DNA of 64,000 bases, taken from an uncultured Mycoplasmatota bacterium (GTDB lineage: Bacteria; Bacillota_I; Bacilli_A; RF39; UBA660). Every line of letters begins with the position of its first letter. The stretch's first letter is position 1. This document shows, piece by piece, positions 56,834-64,000 of this stretch. The notes under the pieces are model-generated. The model searched no databases. It was not told the origin of the DNA and saw only the letters and a program-made list of their open reading frames with translations. The position numbers and the translations under genes are program-made. The stretch covers positions 442,908-506,907 of the forward strand of contig CAMIXH010000001.1 in NCBI GenBank assembly GCA_946402735.1. Direction: 5' to 3'.

Positions 56834-59200
56834 CTACTTGTCTCTTAATACACCATTATGTCTCTTAACAACATTTTCAATAATCTTATCAATTAAAGGA
56901 TTAATATCATTTAATTCTAATGTTCTTTCATTACTTTCAAAGTATAGTGAATATGCGATGGATTTCTTATTTTCATCAATCTTATCACCTTCATAGTAAT
57001 CAAATACTTCTACTGTACTAAGTAGTTTTCCACCACCTTGTTTAATTGATGAAATAACATCTTTATTTAGTACATTCTTTGGAAGAACAAATGCTAAATC
57101 ATATGCAATACCTGGGAATTTAGAAGTTTCTCTATATTTTAATCTTCCTGTCTTAATACCAAGTAATTCATCAAGATTTATTTCCATTACATATACTTCA
57201 TCTTTGCAAATATTTGGGTGTACACATCCAAACATACCAACTATTTTTCCACTTACATTTATGTATGCACTCTTAGTTGGATGCATTTCTTCAATCATAT
57301 CTTTTACTACAAATTCATATCTACCTTTGAATCCTAGTTTATCAAGTAATTCTTCAACTACTCCTTTAGCAGCATAGAAGTCATAACTTTCTTTCTTAAG
57401 TCCTTCAGTATAAATACCTGTCATTAAAGCAGCTAATTTCTTTTCTTCTATATATTCTCCATTAATACTACTAAAGCATTTAGATATTTCAAATATACTT
57501 AAATCTTTAATATTACGAGCTTTATTATATTTATAAACATCTAGTAATGAACTAACAATACTATGTCTTAAAACTACTCTATCTTCATTAAGTGGATCTA
57601 GTACTTTTATTAAACCAAATTCATCATTAGTAAATTTAAATATATCATCAACACTAATTAATGAATAAGTAATTACTTCATTTAATCCAAGACCAACCAT
57701 TATTTCTCTAATAGCTCTATCTTTGAAATTATGAACACTTGGAGTACTTTCAAATACTGGAAGAGTACTCTTAATATTATCTACTCCATAAACTCTACTT
57801 ACTTCTTCAATTAAATCTTCTACTATTGATATATCAGTTCTTCTAGTTGGAACTGTTACTTTAAATATATTCTTTTTAGTTTCTACTTTGAATCCTAATT
57901 TATTAAATACATTTTCTACTTCTTTAGCTGATAAATCATATCCTAAAACACTATTAATTTTATCTAATGTAATTTCAATAGTTTTATCATTTCTATCTTG
58001 AGTATTATATTCTAACATACCAGATAATACTTTACCATCAGCATACTTTTCTAAAAGGTATGCTGCTCTTTCCATAGCAAAATAACATCTATTAACATCA
58101 AGTCCTTTTTCATATCTAATACTTGCTTCACTTCTTAAAAGTTTCTTAGATGTTTTTCTAATATTAGCTGGATTAAATATAGCACATTCAATTACTACAT
58201 TCTTAGTATTTTCGTCTATTTCAGTATCAAGTCCACCCATTACTCCTGCAAGACCAATTGGTTCTTTTCCATTTGTAATAATAATATCTTCTTCAGATAG
58301 AATTCTTTCTTCATTATCAAGAGTAACTAACTTTTCACCATTCTTAGCATTTCTAGATTCAATTACTTTACCTAGTTTATCAGCATCATAAAAATGAAGT
58401 GGTTGACCAGTTTCAAGCATTACATAGTTAGAAATATCAACTACATTATTAATACTTCTAATACCACAAGCCATTAATCTATTTTTCATAAATACTGGGG
58501 CTTCTTCTATTTTAATATCATTTACTCTTTTAACTAAGAATGTATAAACATTAGGAGTATTAACCTTTAGAGTTAATGTATCTTTTACATTATCTTTTAT
58601 TTCTTCATATTTTGTTTCTGGTAATTCTACTTTTTCACCAGTAATAACAGAGCTTTCATAAGCTAGACCTAACATACTAAGTAAGTCTGCTCTATTAGCT
58701 GTTAATTCAAAATCAATAACTTCATCATCAAGTTCTAAATATTTAAGAGGATCTTCTCCTACTGGAGCAAATTCATCTAATTCATGAATTCCTTTAATAT
58801 CTTCTTCTTTTAAATATTTATGTTCTATACCAAGTTCTTCTAAAGAACAAATCATGCCATTTGATTCATAATTCAAAATAGTAGTTTTCTTAATTGTTCC
58901 ACCAGGTAAAACACATCCATCAGGAGCAACTATTACTTTTATACCTTTTCTTACATTGGGAGCTCCACATACTATATTTAGTACTTCTTTTCCAATATTA
59001 ACTTTACAAATATGTAAGTGATCACTTTCTGGATGCATTTCACATGATTCAACTTCTCCAATTATTAGTCCTTCTACATTAACAAGTTTTCCCATACTTT
59101 CATATTCATTACCTAGTTTTAACATAGCATTTGCATATTCTTTAAGATCTACATTATTTAGGTTTGTATAATCATTAACAAATTTACGACTTAATTTCAT
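56834..59200 (-). CDS. pheT: Phenylalanyl-tRNA synthetase beta chain
   Basis: A 788-residue subunit of the heterotetrameric PheRS. Domain order: N-terminal tRNA-binding EMAP/OB domain (about 40-150; IIGEVESCEMHPESDHLHIC), B3/4 editing domain (about 200-380; ACGIRSINNVVDISNYVMLE, GQPLHFYDADKL), B5 domain (about 395-470), catalytic-like core (about 480-690), and the C-terminal FDX-ACB anticodon-binding domain (about 695-788; KFPGIAYDLAFVLPKNV). The length is normal. GGAG precedes the ATG, 2 bases after the pheS stop. Confidence 0.97.
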   Translation of the reverse strand: MKLSRKFVNDYTNLNNVDLKEYANAMLKLGNEYESMGKLVNVEGLIIGEVESCEMHPESDHLHICKVNIGKEVLNIVCGAPNVRKGIKVIVAPDGCVLPGGTIKKTTILNYESNGMICSLEELGIEHKYLKEEDIKGIHELDEFAPVGEDPLKYLELDDEVIDFELTANRADLLSMLGLAYESSVITGEKVELPETKYEEIKDNVKDTLTLKVNTPNVYTFLVKRVNDIKIEEAPVFMKNRLMACGIRSINNVVDISNYVMLETGQPLHFYDADKLGKVIESRNAKNGEKLVTLDNEERILSEEDIIITNGKEPIGLAGVMGGLDTEIDENTKNVVIECAIFNPANIRKTSKKLLRSEASIRYEKGLDVNRCYFAMERAAYLLEKYADGKVLSGMLEYNTQDRNDKTIEITLDKINSVLGYDLSAKEVENVFNKLGFKVETKKNIFKVTVPTRRTDISIVEDLIEEVSRVYGVDNIKSTLPVFESTPSVHNFKDRAIREIMVGLGLNEVITYSLISVDDIFKFTNDEFGLIKVLDPLNEDRVVLRHSIVSSLLDVYKYNKARNIKDLSIFEISKCFSSINGEYIEEKKLAALMTGIYTEGLKKESYDFYAAKGVVEELLDKLGFKGRYEFVVKDMIEEMHPTKSAYINVSGKIVGMFGCVHPNICKDEVYVMEINLDELLGIKTGRLKYRETSKFPGIAYDLAFVLPKNVLNKDVISSIKQGGGKLLSTVEVFDYYEGDKIDENKKSIAYSLYFESNERTLELNDINPLIDKIIENVVKRHNGVLRDK

Positions 59201-59202
59201 TC

Positions 59203-60243
59203 TTATATCTCCTTTCTATCAAAATTTTTAAGGAATCTATAATCATTAGTAAAATAATCTCTCATATTAGTAACACCATATTTTAAAGAGGCTATTCTTT
59301 CAATACCTGCTCCAAAAGCAAATCCTTGATATTTAGTATGATCAAATCCACAATTTTCAAGTACATTTGGATGAACCATTCCACAACCAAGTATTTCAAT
59401 CCATCCAGTTCCTTTACAAATGTTGCATCCTTTTTTATCACATTTAAAACATGAAACATCTACTTCATAAGATGGTTCAGTAAATGGGAAGTAACTAGCT
59501 CTAAATCTTATTTCTCTGCTTTCTCCAAACATCTTTTTAGCAAATACTTCTAAAGTACCTTTCAAATCAGAAAGTGAAACATTTTCACCAACAACAAGTC
59601 CTTCTACTTGACTAAATTGATGTGAATGAGTTGCATCATCATCATCTCTTCTATAAGTTTTACCAGGACAAATTAATTTGAATGGTTTTTTCTCAGTATT
59701 AGCAAGCATTGCTCTAATTTGAACAGCACTAGTTTGTGTTCTTAAAAGCATATCATCAGTGATATAAAAACTATCTTGAGCATCTCTTGCAGGATGTGAT
59801 TTTGGTAAATTTAACATTTCAAAACAGTAGTTATCTGTTTCTACTTCTGGTCCATCTACTACATCATATCCCATAGATACAAATAAGTCTTCAATTTCTT
59901 CTCTTACTAAAGTTAATGGATGTAATGATCCACTTCTTCTTTTATTACTTGGTAAAGTAATATCAATCTTATCATTTTGAAGACGTCTATTTAACTCCTC
60001 CTCTTTAATAGCTTTTAGTCTTTCATCTAATGCTTCAGTAATAGATGTTCTAACTTCATTAGAAACCATACCTACACTTTTCTTTTCTTCATTTGAAAGA
60101 CTAGCCATGTTACTCATAACATCACTAAATACACTTTTTTTACCTAAATATTTAGATTTCACATTATTGATAGATGCTTCATCATTGCATTTTTCTATTT
60201 CATTTAAAGCATCTACTTTTAAAGCTTCTAGTTTTTCTTTCAT
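59203..60243 (-). CDS. pheS: Phenylalanyl-tRNA synthetase alpha chain
   Basis: The 346-residue catalytic subunit of PheRS (class II). An N-terminal coiled coil (about 1-85) precedes the core: motif 1 [20 protein letters not shown], motif 2 with [20 protein letters not shown], the phenylalanine pocket in [14 protein letters not shown], CxxC pairs ([12 protein letters not shown]), and motif 3 in [18 protein letters not shown]. The ATG at 60243 has an AGGAGG site; an in-frame start 19 codons upstream lies inside the T-box terminator and is rejected. Behind a Phe T-box; operon with pheT. Confidence 0.97.
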   Translation of the reverse strand: MKEKLEALKVDALNEIEKCNDEASINNVKSKYLGKKSVFSDVMSNMASLSNEEKKSVGMVSNEVRTSITEALDERLKAIKEEELNRRLQNDKIDITLPSNKRRSGSLHPLTLVREEIEDLFVSMGYDVVDGPEVETDNYCFEMLNLPKSHPARDAQDSFYITDDMLLRTQTSAVQIRAMLANTEKKPFKLICPGKTYRRDDDDATHSHQFSQVEGLVVGENVSLSDLKGTLEVFAKKMFGESREIRFRASYFPFTEPSYEVDVSCFKCDKKGCNICKGTGWIEILGCGMVHPNVLENCGFDHTKYQGFAFGAGIERIASLKYGVTNMRDYFTNDYRFLKNFDRKEI

Positions 60244-60256
60244 ACTTCCTCCTAAA

Positions 60257-60435
60257 ATAAAAAAGCCATAAATATAAGGGCGAAAATACCGCGGTACCAC
60301 CTTAATTCATGACTTTTAATATCATCTTTATTTCTTTATAACGTAAGAAACACGTTCTTTTTTATGAAGGTGAATTCATGAAATAATTATTTGTTAATAT
60401 TACACCAGATTATTAACTCTCTATTAAATAATTAG
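60257..60435 (-). promoter_or_regulatory. T-box leader of pheS-pheT (Phe specifier)
   Basis: Minus strand: AGAGAG of stem I (about 60423-60418), specifier TTC at 60374-60372 in the context GAATTCA, and T-box AAGGTGGTACCGCGG (near 60304-60290). A terminator forms by pairing AAAAGTCATGAATTAAGG with CCTTATATTTATGGCTTTT, followed by a T run. UGGU matches an A discriminator, as expected for tRNA-Phe. It should raise synthesis when tRNA-Phe is uncharged. Confidence 0.94.
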
Positions 60436-60471
60436 TATTTTCACTACTACTTCTTCACGAAAGATACATAC

Positions 60472-60500
60472 ATTTTAACACTAAAATACTTGAATATCAA
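60472..60500 (-). promoter_or_regulatory. Promoter of the pheS T-box transcript
   Basis: Minus strand: TTGATA (60500-60495), 17 bases, TAAAAT (60477-60472) with an extended TG. It lies directly after the end of the ProRS-like gene. Confidence 0.78.
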
Positions 60501-60503
60501 CAA

Positions 60504-62180
60504 TTATTTATTATTAAATTCAACAATTAATTCATCTATATATTCAACTATTTTATCTATCTTTATTTCTTTACCCTGTGTTTTATTTCTAAGCTTTACT
60601 TCGGCAACATCTTCATTTATTCCATTACCTATAGTAACTCTAATTGGAATACCTATTAAATCTAGATCATTTAGTTTAACTCCCATACTATCTTTTCTAT
60701 CATCATATAGAGTTTCTATTCCGTTATATAATAGTTTTTTATGTAGTTTTTCTGCTGCTTTTACCATCTTTTCATGATTCATATTAGATACTACTATTGC
60801 TACTTTATATGGTGCTATATTATATGGCCATATAATACCTTTATCATCATGATTTTCTTCTACAATAGCATTTAAACATCTATCAACACCAATATAATAT
60901 GAACCTATTTCAGCAAATCCTTTTTGATCTACTTCATCAGTATAAGATATACCATATTGCTTAGATATAGCATTACCTAGTTTATTGATTTGACCTATCT
61001 CAATACCAGTTAGTATTTCACATTTACTCTTACATAAAGGACATAAACTATTCTCATTAAATAGTTTTATATCTTCATATCTATTAATTCTAAAATCTCT
61101 TCCAATATTAACATTCTTATAATGATAGAACTTCTTATTGCTTCCGCAAATAAAGTTATTCATATTTTTAACTTCACTATCAGCAATAATCTCCATAGCA
61201 CAATTAACTGGTCCTATGTAATCTACTGCTATACCAAGTTTTTCTAAATCAGCAATAGTAGGTATTTCAACATTAGGAGTATTATATATTTTCATTATTT
61301 TGTTAACATTTAATTCAGCATTTCCTCTTAAAAGAGCCAATTTATAAATATCATCTACTTTGATAATAATACTCTTAACAATATTGGTTTCAAATACATT
61401 AAAGAATTTACTAAGTTCTTTTATAGTTTTATTTTCACCTGTCTTAACAAGTTCTCTTCTTTTATTTTCTACTTCTTTTCTACTAACAACTACTCTAGAA
61501 GATGCATCTTCAATATTAGAAGTATAACCACAATTAGAACATTTAACTACTTTATTATCACCATTTTTAGATATTACTTGGAATTCTTCACTAAATAGTC
61601 CATCATTAGTTCTAACTACCATAGGTGATAAAGACATTCTTGAAAATATATTCTTAAAAGATAAAAACATCTTATCATAACTAACATCTAGTCCACCTTC
61701 ATCAGAATCAAAACTATAACTTTCACATTCTAAGAATTCTCTCATTCTAACAAGACCATATTCTACTCTTTTTTCATCTCTAAATTTATTATTTATTTGA
61801 TATAAAGAGAAATGTAAGTCCTTATAACTATTTACTTTTTGTCTTACTAAATCAGTAAACAACTCAAAAGAAGAATGAGCTAATTTCATTCTATTATTAT
61901 TTCTATCTACAAGATGAAATACTTCTTCAAAAACATTATCATTATCACTATCTCTCATTAAAGATGGTAATACTACTTCTTGACTATTTACCTTAGATAA
62001 TTCATCTCTAATAATTGATTCAATATTATTAATTACTTTTAAACCCATTGGTAGATATGAATAAAATCCATTATCATTTCTAAGAACCATACCACTTTTA
62101 ACAAGTAATTTAGATGCTTCTGAAAATTCAGTATTTGGATCTTCTCTCCTAGTTAAGAAAAAACTTTCACTTAATTTCAT
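60504..62180 (-). CDS. Divergent prolyl-tRNA synthetase-like protein
   Basis: A 558-residue protein with the bacterial ProRS domain order: class II core, insertion (editing) domain at about 225-375, core again, C-terminal anticodon-binding domain (about 455-558; PYNIAPYKVAIVVSN). Several normally invariant residues are changed. The T-H-E-E proline-pocket motif is SSFE, RPRFG.MR.REF..KDAYSF reads RVEYGLVRMREFLECESYSF, GHIF.LG is GQINKLG, and GCYGIGVSR is GSYYIGVDR. A motif 2 arginine (KFRDEKR) and the motif 3 arginine remain. It may be a slow but working ProRS, or a paralog with a new role. The ATG overlaps the upstream prepilin stop by 4 bases. No T-box precedes it. Confidence 0.8.
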   Translation of the reverse strand: MKLSESFFLTRREDPNTEFSEASKLLVKSGMVLRNDNGFYSYLPMGLKVINNIESIIRDELSKVNSQEVVLPSLMRDSDNDNVFEEVFHLVDRNNNRMKLAHSSFELFTDLVRQKVNSYKDLHFSLYQINNKFRDEKRVEYGLVRMREFLECESYSFDSDEGGLDVSYDKMFLSFKNIFSRMSLSPMVVRTNDGLFSEEFQVISKNGDNKVVKCSNCGYTSNIEDASSRVVVSRKEVENKRRELVKTGENKTIKELSKFFNVFETNIVKSIIIKVDDIYKLALLRGNAELNVNKIMKIYNTPNVEIPTIADLEKLGIAVDYIGPVNCAMEIIADSEVKNMNNFICGSNKKFYHYKNVNIGRDFRINRYEDIKLFNENSLCPLCKSKCEILTGIEIGQINKLGNAISKQYGISYTDEVDQKGFAEIGSYYIGVDRCLNAIVEENHDDKGIIWPYNIAPYKVAIVVSNMNHEKMVKAAEKLHKKLLYNGIETLYDDRKDSMGVKLNDLDLIGIPIRVTIGNGINEDVAEVKLRNKTQGKEIKIDKIVEYIDELIVEFNNK

Positions 62181-62638
62181 CTTTCATCCTCTACTATGTA
62201 TGCCACTATTTTTCTACTAATAGCGTCATTAGTATCAAATCTAATACATACTCTTAAATTATTCATGCTTTCTCCAGTAACTGGATTTAATATTTGATTT
62301 TCTTTTATTTGCTCAGTTGAATCATCTTCTACTGTATAAGTATTACTTGATGAAATATATCCACTATTTATTAAAAAATTAACATTTCTATAAATGCAAT
62401 TAACATTAGATGTTTTTTCTCCAGCATAGTTACTTGTTACTGTACTTTTAACTTCATTAATATGATCATAAGCATAATCTTGAGCAGCATTCTCAATCAT
62501 ACTAATTCTATTCTCTAAAGCATTCTCTAAAACATTCTTTCTAACAGTCATAATACCTGGCATAATCATAATGACTAAAACCCCTAAAATAGCCACAACG
62601 GCAAGTATTTCAATTAAAGTAAAACCATTATTTTTCAT
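62177..62638 (-). CDS. Prepilin-like protein
   Basis: A 153-residue type IV pilin-like protein. The class III signal is MKNNGFTLIEILAVVAILGV, with Gly5 and mature Glu5, then a long hydrophobic helix. The rest is a soluble domain with two Cys (NVNCIYRN and RVCIRFDT) that could form a disulfide. ATAGGAG precedes the ATG at 62638; an in-frame start 19 codons upstream places a different hydrophobic segment first and is rejected. It overlaps the ProRS-like gene by 4 bases (ATGA) and is divergent from the pilB-like gene. Confidence 0.87.
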   Translation of the reverse strand: MKNNGFTLIEILAVVAILGVLVIMIMPGIMTVRKNVLENALENRISMIENAAQDYAYDHINEVKSTVTSNYAGEKTSNVNCIYRNVNFLINSGYISSSNTYTVEDDSTEQIKENQILNPVTGESMNNLRVCIRFDTNDAISRKIVAYIVEDER

Positions 62639-62705
62639 AACTATTTCTCCTATTTTACAATAAAAAGTATAACACATTTTTATTAAAAATAACAACTTTT
62701 TTTTC

Positions 62706-62734
62706 TTGAATAAAAATGAATAATATAGTATACT
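62706..62734 (+). promoter_or_regulatory. Promoter of the pilB-like gene
   Basis: TTGAAT (62706-62711), 17 bases, TATACT (62729-62734). An AGAGGGAGAAG ribosome binding site follows before the ATG at 62765. Confidence 0.82.
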
Positions 62735-62764
62735 ATTTATTGTAGAATAGAAAGAGGGAGAAGA

Positions 62765-64000
62765 ATGAAGGAATTTGACTTTGAAAATAAGCCAATTGTT
62801 GATATTGCTAACGAAATCATTTTAGAGTCAGTTAAACGTGGTGCAAGTGACATCCACTTCGACCCTTATGAGGATGATATGATTATCAGAATGCGTATAG
62901 ATGGTGTTCTATACGACTATGCTCTCGTACCAGCTTCTCATAAGAGAAATATGGTTTCACGTATCAAAATGATCGCTAGTATGAACATCATGGAAACAAG
63001 ACTTCCTCAAGATGGTGCTATTAAGAGCCGTATCGGTGGAAGAGATATTGATCTTCGTGTTTCTAGTTTACCAACATATAATGGTGAAAAAGTAGTTCTT
63101 CGTATCTTGGACTATTCTAAGAGTTTACAAGGTTTAGAAACTTTAGGTTTCTCAGCCCATAACTATGAAAAAATTATTAAAATGACAGAAATACCAAATG
63201 GTATCGTATTAGTTACCGGTGCTACTGGTTCTGGTAAATCAACAACGGTTTACTCTATTCTACAAAAATTAAATACTCGTGATGTTAATATCATCACAGT
63301 AGAAGATCCAGTCGAAATGGATATCGCTGGATTAAACCAAGTTCAAGCTCAAGAAGAAATTGGACTTGACTTTGCAACAGTTTTAAGAAGTATCTTGCGT
63401 CAAGACCCTGATATTATAATGATCGGTGAAATTCGTGATACTGAGACTGCCAGAATTGCCGTTAGAGCATCTATCACAGGACACAAAGTTTTGTCAACAA
63501 TCCACACAAACAACGCATTAAACACAATCGAAAGACTTACCGATATGGATGTTGAAAGATACTTGATAGGTACATCTCTAAATGGTATTATTTCTCAAAA
63601 ATTAGCAAGAAAACTATGCCCTTATTGTAGGATTCTAAGGCCAACTGATGATTATGAAAGAAAACTATTTAAAACTGTATTACATGAGGACGTTAAGAAA
63701 GTATACGATATAAATAAAGAAGGTTGTAAGCATTGTTTCAAAGGTTATAAAAACAGAACTGCTATCGCAGAAGTTTTACTTATTACTGATGCTATTAGAA
63801 CAGGTATTACAACTGAACTTCCAAAAGAAGAAATGAGAAAACTAGTTTATATTGATGGAGAAACTCGTACCCTACTTGAAGATGGTCTTGATAAAGTTAA
63901 AAATGGTGAAACAAGTTTTACCGAATTATATAAATTAGTTGATATAGAAACTGACTTAGCTATTCATGAAAAATATTCTGAAGAATTTGCTAAGAAACAA
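62765..64000 (+). CDS. Type II/IV secretion ATPase PilB/ComGA-like (cut by right edge)
   Basis: Powers extension of a type IV pilus or competence pseudopilus from the cytoplasmic face. The first 412 codons are present. N2 domain (about 10-120; SVKRGASDIHFDPYEDDMII); then the motor: Walker A GATGSGKST (152-160), Asp box TVEDPVE, Walker B QDPDIIMIGEIRD (213-225), His box GHKVLSTIHTNN. A zinc motif has Cys285/Cys288 (CPYC) and Cys321/Cys324 (CKHC). The N1 domain of full PilB is missing, as in ComGA. Codons ending in C (ATC, GAC, TTC) and CGT are clearly more frequent in the first 800 bases than in any neighbour. It has a strong promoter of its own. Partner genes probably follow beyond the window. 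Confidence 0.93.
   Translation, partial: MKEFDFENKPIVDIANEIILESVKRGASDIHFDPYEDDMIIRMRIDGVLYDYALVPASHKRNMVSRIKMIASMNIMETRLPQDGAIKSRIGGRDIDLRVSSLPTYNGEKVVLRILDYSKSLQGLETLGFSAHNYEKIIKMTEIPNGIVLVTGATGSGKSTTVYSILQKLNTRDVNIITVEDPVEMDIAGLNQVQAQEEIGLDFATVLRSILRQDPDIIMIGEIRDTETARIAVRASITGHKVLSTIHTNNALNTIERLTDMDVERYLIGTSLNGIISQKLARKLCPYCRILRPTDDYERKLFKTVLHEDVKKVYDINKEGCKHCFKGYKNRTAIAEVLLITDAIRTGITTELPKEEMRKLVYIDGETRTLLEDGLDKVKNGETSFTELYKLVDIETDLAIHEKYSEEFAKKQ

Noticed and set aside
1-64000. Reassignment of TGA to Trp (Mollicutes code)
   Set aside because: TGA ends xseA and other genes at the expected place, and the tRNA-Trp anticodon is CCA.

Overview
The window is a very A+T-rich, gene-dense stretch of chromosome. 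It looks like an uncultured, low-GC Gram-positive lineage of the Bacilli/Erysipelotrichia type, possibly a gut-associated group. Reasons: strong GGAGG-type ribosome binding sites, T-box leaders on aminoacyl-tRNA synthetase genes, the ireB-ruvX-DUF1292-mltG-trmR-U32-greA gene order known from Bacillus, ECF-type transport genes next to truA, and a prepilin/PilB system. TGA is used as a stop (for example at the end of xseA) and the tRNA-Trp has a CCA anticodon, so the genetic code looks standard. Assignment below class level is inference. No insertion sequence, prophage, CRISPR array or rRNA operon was seen.

Layout. 1-5.2 kb: aspS (cut by the left edge) and trpS, each behind a T-box leader, around an Hpt-receiver protein, a possibly leaderless XRE regulator and a RelA/SpoT-type enzyme whose synthetase glutamate is replaced. 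5.2-13.4 kb: MgtC-like protein, pyrophosphatase-like protein, aquaporin Z, ASCH and nitroreductase proteins, mixed with lineage-specific hypotheticals and gene remnants. 13.4-20.3 kb: tRNA-Trp, gltX, tRNA-Ser, a RdgB-type pyrophosphatase, a WYL regulator, tex and a TMEM43-family membrane protein. 20.3-27.5 kb: one long minus-strand run, ireB-ruvX-DUF1292-mltG-trmR-(U32-like)-trhP2-greA-tig. 27.5-31.7 kb: an IspH-prenyltransferase fusion, uppS and mgtE. 31.7-39 kb: coiled-coil protein with a DUF1292 paralog, nusB-xseA-xseB, and a secreted Cys-rich repeat protein. 39-51.5 kb: GH31 glycosidase, HerA-like ATPase, cysS, truA, an ECF module with eroded ATPase motifs, prepilin, ysxC, DHH phosphoesterase and ackA. 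51.5-56 kb: a low-complexity repeat protein and a four-gene operon of unknown proteins with a small HTH protein. 56-64 kb: frr, pheST behind a T-box, a divergent ProRS-like gene coupled to a prepilin, and the 5' part of a pilB/comGA-type ATPase.

How the genes work together. Much of the window serves translation: five kinds of aminoacyl-tRNA synthetase with canonical motifs plus pheST, tRNA modification (TruA, TrmR, TrhP), Frr, GreA/NusB/Tex and trigger factor. Three synthetase operons are controlled by uncharged tRNA. IspH-prenyltransferase and UppS form an undecaprenyl-lipid branch that feeds cell-wall synthesis (MltG; IreB is a wall-stress regulator in relatives). Two prepilins and a PilB-type ATPase point to a surface pilus or competence machine that continues past the right edge.

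Most promising leads: (1) a 23-codon leader ORF that ends inside a terminator hairpin just before the RelA/SpoT-type gene, whose synthetase site looks inactivated while the hydrolase site is intact; (2) the IspH-prenyltransferase fusion; (3) the ProRS-like protein that lacks normally invariant residues and is translationally coupled to a prepilin; (4) an ECF transporter whose two ATPases have eroded in complementary ways; (5) a possible toxin-antitoxin-like pair in the 52-56 kb operon.
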